DNA of 64,000 nucleotides from Nitratireductor pacificus pht-3B (GCF_000300335.1 NZ_AMRM01000017.1:1-64000); one strand, 5' to 3'; positions 25,819 to 35,286 are shown, counted from the first letter of the stretch. Notes: generated by a model from the sequence alone, not told the origin. Translations and numbers: made by a program.

Positions 25819-26265
25819 CTAGGGTTCTTCGTCGAGGATATAGGGAAAATAATCCTCCGGCGCGTCCAGTTCGTCCTCGATGGCCTCGACCCGGCCCAGC
25901 ACGGAGATTCCCGCCTCGTGGACCGTCGTCGCACTGCCCGACACCAGCGGGTGCCACCATTCCAGGTCCCTGCCCTCGGCGACCAGCCGGTAGGCACAGG
26001 TGGAGGGCAGCCAGCTGATGGTCGCGACATTCTCCGGCGTCAGCCGGACGCAATCGTGCACCTGCGCGAGGCGGTTCTCGTAGTTCCGGCAGCGGCAGGC
26101 GCCCGCGTCGAACAGCCGGCAGCCGACGCTGGTCCAGTGGATCTCGCCGGTATCCTCGTCCTCGAGCTTGGCCAGGCAGCATTTGCCGCAACCATCGCAC
26201 AGGGACTCCCACTCGGCGTCGGTCATCGCCGCCAGCGGCTTGGTTTTCCAGAACGGTTCGATCAT
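25819..26265 (-). CDS. YcgN family (UPF0260) cysteine-cluster protein
   Basis: 148 residues from [20 protein letters not shown]. The Cys-rich motif [15 protein letters not shown], then [20 protein letters not shown] and HDCVRL, matches the YkgJ/YcgN cluster proteins, likely a zinc or Fe-S site. Role unknown. The next gene lies about 75 bp downstream on the same strand. Confidence 0.87.
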   Translation of the reverse strand: MIEPFWKTKPLAAMTDAEWESLCDGCGKCCLAKLEDEDTGEIHWTSVGCRLFDAGACRCRNYENRLAQVHDCVRLTPENVATISWLPSTCAYRLVAEGRDLEWWHPLVSGSATTVHEAGISVLGRVEAIEDELDAPEDYFPYILDEEP

Positions 26266-26449
26266 CAGCGACCTTTCGCGCGCCTTGGTCCGCGCGTCAA
26301 GCGACAAGCGCCGGCACATTCCAGCCACGCTTCCGCCGCGGAGGCGTCATCTTCCTGCACGTCTGGGTATCAATCGCCGGTCGGGCGGAACCATGCGCGT
26401 CCTCGCCGGTTAAAGCGCCGATGGGACACCCCAACGAGGAGATCTCCGT

Positions 26450-28438
26450 ATGAAGACGCGAAAGCGGATCGTCACCAACACCGCGCTCGGCCTGATACTG
26501 GCCGCGGCCCCCCTTGCGCTCGCGCCGGCCCCCGCCATGGCGCAGCAGGCCCCGATCATCCTGGCTCAGGCCGAGGAGAAGCCGGAAGGCATGACCGAGG
26601 AAGCCTGGCGCGCCCTCCTGCTGAAGCGCCAGGGCGAACAGGGCGGCGAGGCTCAGGGTGAGGACGCCGGCGCGCCGGAGGGAGAGGCGGCACAGCCGGA
26701 ACCGGCGCCGGAGCCCCCGGCCGAGGCAGCGCCCGCCGAACCAGAACCCAAGCCTGAACCGGAGCCCGAACCCCAGCCCGAACCCGAAGTGATGCAGGAG
26801 ACGCCGGAACAGCCCGCCGCACCCGAGGCGGCGCCTGAACAGCCGCAGACCGAGCAGGCGCCCGAACATTCCGCCCCGCAGGAACCGGAAGCGCCGGTCG
26901 AAGAACCCGCCGCCGAGCAGCCCCCAGAAGAGCAGCCCGAAGCCGAGCAGCCTGCGCAGACCGAGGAAGCCCCGGCTCAGCCTGAGGCCCCCGCCGCCGA
27001 AGAGCCGGAACAGACTCCGGCCGAGACGGAAGCCCCGGCCGACGCGCCGGCTGAGCAGCCGCCTGCCCCCGAGACGCAGCAGGCTCCGGAGGCCGAGCAG
27101 CCGGAAACCACGACACCCGCCGAAGGAGAGGCCGGGGAAGCGCCCGCAGGGGAAAATGTCCCGACGCCGGAGCCGGCCCCCGACCGGCCGACCGAGCCTG
27201 AGGCAGGCACCGGCGAAACGCCTCCGGCCGACGCCGAAGCCCCAGCGCAGGAATCGGCTGGCGAGGAGGCGGGCGAGGTCCTGCCCGAAAACGCCGCTCC
27301 GGTGCTCGACAGCCAAAAGGAAGACGGAGCCGCCGAGGCGCCTCAGCCTGCTGATGGCGAGGCTGCTCCCACCGAGGCCACACAGGCCCCTGCGGCCGAA
27401 GAGGCTGCGCCAGCTCCGGAAACCGATGCGGAGGCCCAGGCCGAAACCATCGATGCGGAGACGCTGAAGAACGAGATCCGCGAGATGGTTCGCGAGGAAG
27501 GTCAGCGCATCGAGATGGGCGCCACGCGCGAGGAGCGCCGCGAACGTCGCCGCGAACGCAGGGAGCGTCGCGAGGGGACGGAGGTCGTCAGGGAATTCAA
27601 CGACAACCGGACGATCATCGAGATCAACAACCAGATCTTCGTCGAAAGCCCCGACAGCGACCGCATGGTGCGCGACGATGACGAGGTCTATTACGAGGAG
27701 CTGCCGCGCGGCCGCGTCCGTGAAGTGGTTATTCGCCCCGATGGCGTTCGGCTGATCACTGTCCGCGACCGCTACGGCGACATCATCCGCCGCGTGCGCG
27801 TCGCCCCGGACGGGCGCGAGCAGGTGCTGGTCTTCGTGCCGGACGACAGGCTCCGCGACGACGGGCGCTGGCACGACCCTGCCCGCGACCTGCCGCCGCT
27901 GCGCCTCACCATTCCGGTCAGCGACTACATCCTCGAGGCAGAGCGCATCGAGGATCCCGACCGCTACTACACCTTCCTGCAGAAGCCGCCGGTCGAGCAG
28001 GTCCGCCGGATCTACTCACTCGAGGAAGTGAAGCGCTCGGCGCGCGTCCGCGACATGGTCCGCCGCATCGATCTTGACACAATCGAGTTCGCCTTCGGCT
28101 CGGCCGACATCGAGGAGAGCGAGATCGACGAGCTGGAAGCGATCGCCAACGCGATCGAGCGCATGCTGCGGGACAACCCGGCGGAGAGCTTCCTGATCGA
28201 GGGGCACACCGACGCGGTCGGCTCCGACCTTGCGAACCTCGCCCTGTCCGACAGGCGGGCGGAATCGGTTGCCCGCGCCCTGACGGAGGTCTTCGCCATC
28301 CCGCCGGAAAACCTGGTAACCCAGGGCTATGGCGAGCGCTATCTGAAGATAGCCACCGAGGAGCGCGAACGGGAGAACCGCCGCGTCGCCCTGCGCCGCA
28401 TCACGCCGCTCGTGGCGCCGGTCGCCAGCGCGAACTAG
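26450..28438 (+). CDS. OmpA-family outer-membrane/peptidoglycan protein with long Pro/Glu-rich domain
   Basis: 662 residues with a GAGGAG site and signal peptide (cut after AMAQ near residue 28). Residues about 40-340 are almost only Pro, Glu, Ala and Gln, a strongly acidic, probably extended segment. A short basic patch (ERRRERRERRE) and a middle region of about 150 residues follow (for example RPDGVRLITVRDRYGDIIRR). The C-terminal OmpA domain has IEFAFGSADIEESEIDEL, then LIEGHTDAVGSDLANLALS and DRRAESVARAL, the meso-DAP-binding signature. It probably tethers the envelope to peptidoglycan. Transcribed alone, with a terminator downstream. Confidence 0.88.
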   Translation: MKTRKRIVTNTALGLILAAAPLALAPAPAMAQQAPIILAQAEEKPEGMTEEAWRALLLKRQGEQGGEAQGEDAGAPEGEAAQPEPAPEPPAEAAPAEPEPKPEPEPEPQPEPEVMQETPEQPAAPEAAPEQPQTEQAPEHSAPQEPEAPVEEPAAEQPPEEQPEAEQPAQTEEAPAQPEAPAAEEPEQTPAETEAPADAPAEQPPAPETQQAPEAEQPETTTPAEGEAGEAPAGENVPTPEPAPDRPTEPEAGTGETPPADAEAPAQESAGEEAGEVLPENAAPVLDSQKEDGAAEAPQPADGEAAPTEATQAPAAEEAAPAPETDAEAQAETIDAETLKNEIREMVREEGQRIEMGATREERRERRRERRERREGTEVVREFNDNRTIIEINNQIFVESPDSDRMVRDDDEVYYEELPRGRVREVVIRPDGVRLITVRDRYGDIIRRVRVAPDGREQVLVFVPDDRLRDDGRWHDPARDLPPLRLTIPVSDYILEAERIEDPDRYYTFLQKPPVEQVRRIYSLEEVKRSARVRDMVRRIDLDTIEFAFGSADIEESEIDELEAIANAIERMLRDNPAESFLIEGHTDAVGSDLANLALSDRRAESVARALTEVFAIPPENLVTQGYGERYLKIATEERERENRRVALRRITPLVAPVASAN

Positions 28439-28526
28439 AACATAGGGATGTTCATGGCTGGCGCCGCGGATTTGCGCCAGCCGGCATCGTTCCGCTTCGT
28501 ACCCGCGTTTTTGGGAAAGCGGAAGG

Positions 28527-28565
28527 AACCCGGCCGGAAGCTCCCTCCTCCGGCCGGGTTTTCTC
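28527..28565. terminator. Terminator between the OmpA-like gene and pyrE
   Basis: Perfect 12-bp stem AACCCGGCCGGA pairing with 28549-28560 around a 10-base loop, followed by TTCTCGC. It lies between convergent genes and serves mainly the rightward one. Confidence 0.75.
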
Positions 28566-28599
28566 GCAACTGAAAATGATCGGATGCCGCCCGGAAGCG

Positions 28600-29304
28600 T
28601 CAGTCGGCCTTCTCGCCGAGCACCGAGATGCCGCCATTGGCTGCCGACCATGGCAGCGGATCGTTGAGGAACTTCTCGACTTCCGCCAGCGTCTTCTCGT
28701 CGAACAGCTTTTCCTTGCGGGCCACGGCGAGCACATCCCACCATGTGGTGAGATAGTGCAGCTTCATGCCGGCCTCTTCGAGCCGCTTCGGCGTCTCGGG
28801 GAAGATGCCGTAGTAGAACACGGCGAAGGTGTCGGTCACTTCGGCGCCGGCCTTGCGGATCGCTTCGGCGAACTTGATCTTGCTACCGCCATCGGTGGTC
28901 AGGTCCTCCACCAGGAGCAGGCGCGCGCCGTCCTTCAGATTGCCCTCGATCTGCGCGTCGCGGCCAAAACCCTTCGGCTTCTTGCGCACATAGAGCATCG
29001 GCAGGGCGAGCCGCTCGGAAAGCCAGGCGGCAAAGGGAATGCCCGCCGTCTCTCCGCCCGCCACCGCGTCGAACTTCTCGAAACCCGCGTCGCGCAGCAC
29101 CACGGAAGCCGCAAAGTCCATCACGGCGGACCGGATGCGCGGATAGGAAATCAGCTTGCGGCAGTCGATATAGACCGGGCTCTTGATCCCCGAGGTGAAG
29201 GTGTAAGGCTCGTCGGCGCGGAAATGAACCGCCTTGATCTCGAGCAACATCCTGGCCACGGTTTCGGCGATCAATGCGCGGTCGGGAAAAGTGTTGGCGA
29301 ACAT
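28600..29304 (-). CDS. pyrE: Orotate phosphoribosyltransferase
   Basis: 234 residues from [20 protein letters not shown]. It converts orotate and PRPP to orotidine 5'-phosphate in UMP synthesis. The PRPP loop is [20 protein letters not shown], and the orotate-side segment [20 protein letters not shown] and [17 protein letters not shown] match the family. This is the longer alphaproteobacterial form. A further 69 open codons upstream (to 29511) are not used. It is transcribed alone, divergent from the ECF42 operon. Confidence 0.93.
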   Translation of the reverse strand: MFANTFPDRALIAETVARMLLEIKAVHFRADEPYTFTSGIKSPVYIDCRKLISYPRIRSAVMDFAASVVLRDAGFEKFDAVAGGETAGIPFAAWLSERLALPMLYVRKKPKGFGRDAQIEGNLKDGARLLLVEDLTTDGGSKIKFAEAIRKAGAEVTDTFAVFYYGIFPETPKRLEEAGMKLHYLTTWWDVLAVARKEKLFDEKTLAEVEKFLNDPLPWSAANGGISVLGEKAD

Positions 29305-29484
29305 GGCTGGCCCTCGGTTGGTGACGCGGCTTCCAGCTATCAGGATTGTGCGCCGGGAGGAAGTTTTCTTCGCAACATTCCCGTGGATGGCATTCGTGCG
29401 GTTGTAGCCGCCGCTAAAAACACTCGACGGTGATTGTCGGATTGCGGCATGCTCGCGCGTCTTGCAACCGAGAAAGGAACCGGC

Positions 29485-29871
29485 ATGCTCTACGCGCTTC
29501 TGTGCTACCATGATGAAGGCGTCGTCACTTCCTGGTCGAAGGCCGAGGACGACGCGGTTCTGGCCAAACGCCGCCGCGTCCAGCAGGAGATGGTCGACAA
29601 GGGCAGGATGGGACCGGCCATTCGCCTCGTGCCCACCGCCAGCGCCACCACCATCCGCACCTCCGGCAGCGAACAGCTCGTTCTCGACGGCCCCTTTGCC
29701 GAGACCAAGGAGCAGCTGCTCGGCCTCTATATCGTCGACTGCGACAGCCTCGAGGAGGTCGTCGACTTCGCGAAGCGCCTGAAGGAAGGCGAGAGCACCA
29801 CCTTCGAGATCCGGCCGATGCGCATTTTCGAGAAGGGCGTCCTGTCCGGGAAGGAAACCCTGGCATCATGA
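29485..29871 (+). CDS. DGPF/YCII-domain protein
   Basis: 128 residues from [20 protein letters not shown], with GAAAGGA upstream. The name-giving motif is [24 protein letters not shown] proteins of the YCII superfamily are regularly encoded beside ECF42 sigma factors, and here the stop overlaps the sigma start by 4 bp (ATGA). Biochemical role unknown; a partner in the sigma response is likely by context. Confidence 0.87.
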   Translation: MLYALLCYHDEGVVTSWSKAEDDAVLAKRRRVQQEMVDKGRMGPAIRLVPTASATTIRTSGSEQLVLDGPFAETKEQLLGLYIVDCDSLEEVVDFAKRLKEGESTTFEIRPMRIFEKGVLSGKETLAS

Positions 29872-31121
29872 CCGACCGGGCGTGGATCGAAGCGGCACTG
29901 ACCGGTGCCCGTCCGCAGGCGATGGGCGCTCTGCTGCGCTATTTCCGCGACCTCGACCGGGCCGAGGAAGCCTTTCAGGAAGCTTGCCTGCGCGCGCTCA
30001 AGCACTGGCCGCTGAAGGGGCCGCCGCGCGATCCCGCCGCCTGGCTGATCTTCGTCGGCCGCAACGCCGCGCTGGACAGCGTCCGGCGCGACAGCCGCAA
30101 CACCGAACTGCCGCCGGAAGACCGCATCTCCGATCTTGAGGACACCGAGGCGGATATCGTCGAACGGCTGGACAACGGCCACTACCGCGACGATATCCTG
30201 CGCCTGATGTTCGTCTGCTGCCACCCGGACCTGCCGGCGACCCAGCAGGTGGCGCTGGCGCTGCGCATCGTCTCCGGCCTGACGGTGCCCGAGATCGCCA
30301 GCGCCTTCCTGGTCGGCGAGAAGGCGATGGAGCAGCGCATCACCCGCGCCAAGCGCCGGATCGCCGAAGCCAACGTGCCCTTCGCCGCCCCCGATGCGGA
30401 CGAGCGGGCCGAGCGCCTCGGCGCGGTGGCGGCCATGCTCTACCTGGTCTTCAACGAGGGCTATTCGGCCTCGAGCGGCGACAGCGTCGTGCGCGCATCA
30501 CTGTGCGACGAGGCGATACGCCTGATGCGGCTCCTCCTCAGGCTGTTCCCCGCCGAACCGGAGATCATGGGCCTGCTCGCCCTGATGATCCTGCAGCATG
30601 CCCGCAGCGCCGCGCGAACGGATGCCGAAGGCAACGCCGTCCTGCTGGAAGACCAGGACCGCGGCCTGTGGAACCGCCGCCTCATCGGCGAGGGGCTGGA
30701 GCTGGTCGACAAGGCATTGCGCCATCGCCGGTCCGGTCCCTACCAGATCCAGGCCGCCATCGCCGCGCTGCACGCGCGTGCCGCACGGCCCGAGGACACG
30801 GACTGGCAGGAGATCGACCTTCTCTACCAGATGCTCGAGCGCCTTCAGCCCTCGCCCGTCATCACGCTGAACCGCTCGGTGGCGGTCGCCAAGACGCGCG
30901 GCGCCGAAGCCGCGCTGGACATGATCGCTCCCCTCTCCGAGCGCCTCGCCGGCTATTTCTACTATCACGGCGTGCGCGGTGCCTTCCTGCGCGAGATCGG
31001 CCGCGACGAGGATGCCCGCGAAGCCTTCGATCGCGCCATCGCGCTTGCCCGGACGCCCGCAGAGGCTGCCCATATCCGCATGCATCTCGACAAGCTTGCC
31101 GCGAAGAATCCGCTCTCCTGA
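29868..31121 (+). CDS. ECF42-type RNA polymerase sigma factor with C-terminal TPR-like extension
   Basis: 417 residues, more than twice a standard ECF sigma. Region 2 at about 14-80 (ALLRYFRDLDRAEEAFQEAC), region 4 at about 110-165 (SGLTVPEIASAFLVGEKAME). A long helical extension starts at FNEGYSASSGDSVVRASLCD and ends in TPR-like helices (GRDEDAREAFDRAIALARTP). The family has no separate anti-sigma factor, and the extension is thought to control activity. Coupled to a DGPF gene upstream; a second DGPF-type gene follows after 92 bp. Confidence 0.9.
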   Translation: MTDRAWIEAALTGARPQAMGALLRYFRDLDRAEEAFQEACLRALKHWPLKGPPRDPAAWLIFVGRNAALDSVRRDSRNTELPPEDRISDLEDTEADIVERLDNGHYRDDILRLMFVCCHPDLPATQQVALALRIVSGLTVPEIASAFLVGEKAMEQRITRAKRRIAEANVPFAAPDADERAERLGAVAAMLYLVFNEGYSASSGDSVVRASLCDEAIRLMRLLLRLFPAEPEIMGLLALMILQHARSAARTDAEGNAVLLEDQDRGLWNRRLIGEGLELVDKALRHRRSGPYQIQAAIAALHARAARPEDTDWQEIDLLYQMLERLQPSPVITLNRSVAVAKTRGAEAALDMIAPLSERLAGYFYYHGVRGAFLREIGRDEDAREAFDRAIALARTPAEAAHIRMHLDKLAAKNPLS

Positions 31122-31213
31122 AATCTCCGGAATAAAAATGTCGGCTACCGCTCCGACAGCGCGTCCTCCGGGTGTCGGCGCAAGAATGCGCCTTTCAAGC
31201 AATGGAGAGAAAG

Positions 31214-31561
31214 ATGCGTTACCTTTGCCTGGTCCACCTCAACGAAGCCACGCTCGACGCCCTGCCCGAGCCGGAGATGCAGCAGCTCGTCCGGGCGTCC
31301 AGCGCCTATGACGAAGTGCTGGAGGCGTCCGGCCATCTCGTCGCCGCCCACGCCCTGCGTTCGCCGTCCGAGGCGCTGCACCTGCGCAGCCGCGGCGGCA
31401 AGGTGATCACCCTGGACGGCCCGCATGCCGAGGTGAAGGAGCAGTTGCTCGGCTTCATCCTGATCGAGGCGACGGATCTGCAGGACGCCATCGACGTCGC
31501 GGGCAAGATCCCCTGCGCCGCCTACGGCACCATCGAGCTGCGCGCCGTGAGCGGGGCCTGA
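31214..31561 (+). CDS. Second DGPF/YCII-domain protein
   Basis: 115 residues from MRYLCLVHLNEATLDALPEP. The motif is ITLDGPHAEVKEQLLGFILI, with His in place of the Phe of DGPF. It shares fold and position with the DGPF protein upstream of the sigma gene but is clearly diverged. It probably belongs to the same regulon. Confidence 0.82.
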   Translation: MRYLCLVHLNEATLDALPEPEMQQLVRASSAYDEVLEASGHLVAAHALRSPSEALHLRSRGGKVITLDGPHAEVKEQLLGFILIEATDLQDAIDVAGKIPCAAYGTIELRAVSGA

Positions 31562-31601
31562 TCCTCCGGGATCGAGGCACCTGCCACCCGGCTACCACGA
31601 T

Positions 31602-31621
31602 CCTGACATGAGGCTGTCAGG
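31602..31621. promoter_or_regulatory. Inverted repeat upstream of the DHA2 efflux gene
   Basis: CCTGACA, six bases, TGTCAGG: a perfect 7-bp inverted repeat about 110 bp before the MFS start. It could be an operator or part of an ECF42 promoter region. No regulator of its own is encoded adjacent. Confidence 0.4.
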
Positions 31622-31732
31622 AGGCTTGTGAGATTGTGCCGGCGACGCTGAAACGCCGCGCGTCGCCATCCCCTTTGCCCCCATCGCCAAGGCGCCACCC
31701 CGACCGCCAAGGCACAGACGAAAGGATTCGTC

Positions 31733-33286
31733 ATGAACGCCCCTCTTGAAATGCCGCGCGCCGGTCGCCGCGAATGGATCGGCCTGGCGGTCCTCGCCCT
31801 GCCCTGCCTCCTTTACGCGATGGACATGACCGTCCTCAATCTCGCGGTCCCGCATCTGAGCGCCGACCTGAAGCCGAGCAGCGGCGAGCTGCTGTGGATC
31901 GTCGATATCTACGGCTTCCTGATCGCCGGCTCGCTCATCACCATGGGCACGCTGGGCGACCGGATCGGCCGGCGCAAGCTGCTGCTGATCGGCGCCACCG
32001 CCTTCGGCCTGGCCTCCATCTTCGCCGCCTTCGCCACCACCCCGGCCATGCTGATCGTCGCCCGCGCGCTGCTCGGCCTCGCCGCCGCCACGCTGGCGCC
32101 CTCGACGCTCTCCCTGCTGCGCAACATGTTCCACGATCCGCGCGAACGCACCTTCGCCATCGGCGTGTGGATTGCCAGCTTCTCCGCCGGCGCCGCCATC
32201 GGCCCGCTGGTCGGCGGGGCGCTGCTCGCCTATTTCTGGTGGGGTTCGGTGTTCCTGATCGCCGTTCCCGTGATGGTCCTGCTGCTGGTCGTCGGGCCAT
32301 TCCTGCTGCCCGAATTCCGCGATCCGGACGCCGGACGGCTGGACATCCTCAGTGCGCTGATGTCGCTTGTAGCGATCCTCTCCGTCATCTTCGGCGTCAA
32401 GCAGATCGCCGAGCACGGTGTTTCCGCGCTGGCGCTGGGAGCCATCCTGCTCGGCATCGTCCTGGCCGGGTTGTTCCTCCTGCGCCAGAGGAAGCTCGCC
32501 GATCCGCTGATCGATCTCGCCCTGTTCCGCGAGCCGGCCTTTTCGGCCTCGCTGCTGGTCAATCTGCTGGCCTTCTTCATCGCCTTCGGCTCGTTCCTCT
32601 TCATCGCGCAGTATCTGCAGCTGGTGCTCGGCCTGTCGCCGCTCGAGGCCGGCCTCTGGTCCCTGCCCTCCAGCGTCGCCTTCATTGCCGGCTCGATGAT
32701 CACGCCGATGCTTGCCGGGCGCATCCGCCCGTCATTGCTCATGGTCTCCGGTCTGGTCATCGCCGCCGCCGGTTTCGCTGCAGTGGCCTGGGCGGCAAAC
32801 CTCGGGGAGCTGATCGCCATGATCGCCGCCTTCACCCTGTTCTCGCTTGGCCTCGCTCCGGTCTTCACGCTGACCACCGACTTCGTCGTCGGCACGGTCA
32901 CGCCCGAGCGCGCCGGGGCGGCTTCGGCCATCGCGGAGACCTGTACCGAACTCGGCGGCGCGCTCGGCATCGCTCTGCTCGGCAGCATCGTCACCGCCGT
33001 GTACCGCACCGGCATCGTCCGGACGGCGCCGGACGGCATACCCGACGAGGTGGCGGCCATCGCCCATGACACGCTGGGCGGCGCGCTGACGGTCGCGGCG
33101 GACCTGCCGGCGCCACTCGGCAGCAGGCTCGTCGAGGGCGCCCAGGCGGCCTTCTCGAGCGGCCTCGTCCTCGCGGCGGCCCTGTGCGCGGCGATCGCGC
33201 TGGCGGCGGCCCTGCTGGTGGCGGTTCTGCTGCGCAACGTGAACACCTCCGAGCCGGAAAGCGGCGCGCTCGCGCCGGCCGAATGA
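31733..33286 (+). CDS. MFS drug efflux pump, DHA2 family (SmvA/QacA-like)
   Basis: 517 residues with about 14 membrane segments, the DHA2 topology. Family motifs: LLYAMDMTVLNLAVPHLSAD in helix 1, motif A GTLGDRIGRRKLLLIG between helices 2 and 3, and the helix 5 motif SAGAAIGPLVGGALLAYFWW. Close in wording to SmvA-type exporters of quaternary ammonium compounds. Lies 171 bp downstream of the ECF42/DGPF genes on the same strand and may belong to their regulon. Confidence 0.9.
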   Translation: MNAPLEMPRAGRREWIGLAVLALPCLLYAMDMTVLNLAVPHLSADLKPSSGELLWIVDIYGFLIAGSLITMGTLGDRIGRRKLLLIGATAFGLASIFAAFATTPAMLIVARALLGLAAATLAPSTLSLLRNMFHDPRERTFAIGVWIASFSAGAAIGPLVGGALLAYFWWGSVFLIAVPVMVLLLVVGPFLLPEFRDPDAGRLDILSALMSLVAILSVIFGVKQIAEHGVSALALGAILLGIVLAGLFLLRQRKLADPLIDLALFREPAFSASLLVNLLAFFIAFGSFLFIAQYLQLVLGLSPLEAGLWSLPSSVAFIAGSMITPMLAGRIRPSLLMVSGLVIAAAGFAAVAWAANLGELIAMIAAFTLFSLGLAPVFTLTTDFVVGTVTPERAGAASAIAETCTELGGALGIALLGSIVTAVYRTGIVRTAPDGIPDEVAAIAHDTLGGALTVAADLPAPLGSRLVEGAQAAFSSGLVLAAALCAAIALAAALLVAVLLRNVNTSEPESGALAPAE

Positions 33287-33409
33287 CCCCTTGCGCCACC
33301 CGTCCGTTGCGGGTGGCGCACAAAGTTCTGGTTTCTGTCGGATCGGCGCCAGTCCGTTCGTCCTCCTGACAAGGCCCGACAGGCGGGCCGTGACAGAGGA
33401 GAAGAAGCA

Positions 33410-33823
33410 ATGTCAGACGCCGACGCCGCCGTGCAGGAAGCGCCAGCAGTCCTGGGCGGCATCGTCCCCTACCTGATGGTCGGCGGCGCGTCCAAGGCGG
33501 CGAAATTCTACGAGCAGGCCTTTGCCGCGCGCGAAGTCTACCGCCAGCCAAGCGACGACCAGGGGCGCACCATGCACATCCATCTGCACATTCATGGCGG
33601 TTCGATCATGCTCTGCGACCCCTACCCGGAATACGGCCAGCCGCTTCAGCGGCATCAGGGCTTCACGCTGACCCTTGCGGTCGACGATGTGGATGGCTGG
33701 TGGGCGCGTGCCATAGGCGCCGGCGTCGACGTGGTCGTGCCGCTGGAGACGATGTTTTGGGGCGACCGCTATGGCGAGGTGCGTGACCCCTTCGGCGTGA
33801 AGTGGGCGATCGTCGGAAAGTAG
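33410..33823 (+). CDS. VOC/glyoxalase-fold protein (PhnB-like)
   Basis: 137 residues, GAGGAG ribosome site. Opens IVPYLMVGGASKAAKFYEQA, the usual first repeat, with HIHLHIHGGSIMLCDPYPE and DRYGEVRDPFGVKWAIVG in the second. PhnB-like members of the vicinal oxygen chelate superfamily often occur in ECF42 gene neighbourhoods, which fits here. Substrate unknown. Confidence 0.83.
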   Translation: MSDADAAVQEAPAVLGGIVPYLMVGGASKAAKFYEQAFAAREVYRQPSDDQGRTMHIHLHIHGGSIMLCDPYPEYGQPLQRHQGFTLTLAVDDVDGWWARAIGAGVDVVVPLETMFWGDRYGEVRDPFGVKWAIVGK

Positions 33824-33935
33824 GCCCCTACTCGGATCCCTCGCGGCGATGCCCGCCATGCACGCCGCGGGGGCGGCGGCGATCCGGCTCCCCAAGCGCT
33901 CCCCAGCCCACGAGCCGGAAGCGATCGCCGCCAGG

Positions 33936-33967
33936 CCGGAAAGCCCCGTGCGAACGGGGCTTTCCGG
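33936..33967. terminator. Strong hairpin downstream of the VOC gene
   Basis: A 14-bp perfect stem, 33936-33949 with 33954-33967, around the loop GCGA. No T-run follows, so it may be a rho-dependent stop or a 3'-end stabiliser rather than a classical terminator. Confidence 0.55.
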
Positions 33968-34108
33968 CTGCTTCCTGACGAATTTTGCATCTTGGCGGCA
34001 AAGCGACTAGGCTTCGACGAGGGGTGCTTCCCATGCGGCCCCTTGTCATCGGCGCTTGCAGGACTGTCTGCGTCACCATCTTCCGACACGAACGATTGAG
34101 AGACAGAC

Positions 34109-34543
34109 ATGAGCCAGATCAAGACGGGCGATGTCGTGCGCATTCACTATACGGGCACGCTGACCGACGGCAGCCAGTTCGATTCATCGGCGGGCCGCGA
34201 GCCGCTGGAGTTCCAGGTCGGCAGCGGCCAGATCATTCCAGGCCTCGACCGGCAGGTGCAGGGCATGGCTGTCGGCGTAAGCGCCACGCTGACGGTTCCC
34301 GCCGCCGAGGCCTACGGCCCCCGCGACGAGACCCGGGTTCAGGTGGTTCCCCGGTCCGCCATGCCGCCGGAGCTTCAGCTGACGCGGGGCACCAGCCTGC
34401 AGGCGACGACACAAGACGGCGGCCAGATCGCCCTCACCGTCATTGACCTGACCGATCAGGACGTGACGGTGGACGCCAATCACCCGCTCGCCGGCCAGGA
34501 CCTCATCTTCCAGGTCGAAGTGGTCGAGATCGTCAACGGCTAA
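34109..34543 (+). CDS. FKBP-type peptidyl-prolyl isomerase (SlyD-like)
   Basis: 144 residues. It starts GDVVRIHYTGTLTDGSQFDS, has VGSGQIIPGLDRQVQGMAVG of the FKBP active site, and a SlyD-type insert-in-flap segment (TRVQVVPRSAMPPELQL). The C-terminus ends with DLIFQVEVVEIV. No signal peptide and no His-rich tail, so it is probably cytosolic and not a metal chaperone. Catalyses proline isomerisation during folding. Confidence 0.88.
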   Translation: MSQIKTGDVVRIHYTGTLTDGSQFDSSAGREPLEFQVGSGQIIPGLDRQVQGMAVGVSATLTVPAAEAYGPRDETRVQVVPRSAMPPELQLTRGTSLQATTQDGGQIALTVIDLTDQDVTVDANHPLAGQDLIFQVEVVEIVNG

Positions 34544-34603
34544 GGCGTTTTCAGTCGGCCGCGGTCACCTGACCTTTGCAGGAACGCAGAAACGCAGATT
34601 GGC

Positions 34604-34634
34604 CGGTTCATCATTCCGATGGAACGATGAACCG
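34604..34634. terminator. Hairpin between convergent genes
   Basis: CGGTTCATC pairs with GATGAACCG, with an inner TTCC-GGAA stem around GAT. It lies just past the stop of the leftward VOC gene. No T-run, so its role as terminator is only likely. Confidence 0.5.
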
Positions 34635-34642
34635 TCGAAATC

Positions 34643-35068
34643 TCACTGGGGCACCGCTTCCGGCGCGTACTGCTCGGCGAACTCCGCCGACGGCGGGATC
34701 GGCTTGATGATGTCGATCAGAACGCCGTTCGGATCGGCGGTGATGAAATGCCGCTGGCCGAACGCCTCGTCGCGCAGCTCCTGCAGGATCGGCAGACGGG
34801 CGGCAACGGCGCGCGCGTATTCCGCATCCGGGTCCTCCACCTCGAAGTTGAGGATGATTCCGGAAACCCGCCCTCGCCCGGCCTCGGGAATGGTTTCGTG
34901 CGAGCCGTCCATCACCGCCAGATTGACCCGCGGATTCTCCGTCGATTGCAGATGGACGTACCAGTCGGCTTCGAACATCGGCTGAAACCGGAAATGCGTG
35001 CAGTAGAATGCGGCCGTTTCGGCCACCCTGTCGGTCATGATGACCGGGTAATAGCTGGTGCTCTTCAT
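34643..35068 (-). CDS. VOC/glyoxalase-fold protein
   Basis: 141 residues from [20 protein letters not shown]. Repeat strands [19 protein letters not shown], then [20 protein letters not shown] and [18 protein letters not shown] match the VOC superfamily. Divergent from a TetR gene with palindromic sites between them, so it is very likely the repressor's target. It could be a ring-cleavage, resistance or isomerase type; the sequence does not decide. Confidence 0.82.
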   Translation of the reverse strand: MKSTSYYPVIMTDRVAETAAFYCTHFRFQPMFEADWYVHLQSTENPRVNLAVMDGSHETIPEAGRGRVSGIILNFEVEDPDAEYARAVAARLPILQELRDEAFGQRHFITADPNGVLIDIIKPIPPSAEFAEQYAPEAVPQ

Positions 35069-35240
35069 ATCTCTCTTCCCTTAGGTGACTGGCGCGACAC
35101 GCTCCTGTGGAACGGCGGCGACGCCAGGCCTCTGTTTCTGTCGTCCGATGCAGGCAGGCCAACCGGTCAGGACGTCTGCCCGCGTGAAGGGCCGTCATTC
35201 CGCTCGACAACCGGCTTTCCTTCGGTGCGCACCTGCATTA

Positions 35241-35280
35241 TACATACAGCATGTACGTAAATTCGATTAACATACAGGCT
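35241..35280. promoter_or_regulatory. TetR operator candidate, two sites
   Basis: TACATACAGCATGTACGTA (35241-35259) is an imperfect palindrome matching at 15 of 19 positions. A second ACATACAG occurs 28 bases on, at 35270, just before the TetR start. Both lie in the divergent region between the VOC gene and the TetR gene. Confidence 0.6.
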
Positions 35281-35286
35281 GCATGC

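Noticed and set aside
33936-33967. Strong stem as a rho-independent terminator with certainty
   Set aside because: No T-run follows, so it was kept only as a hairpin with moderate confidence.
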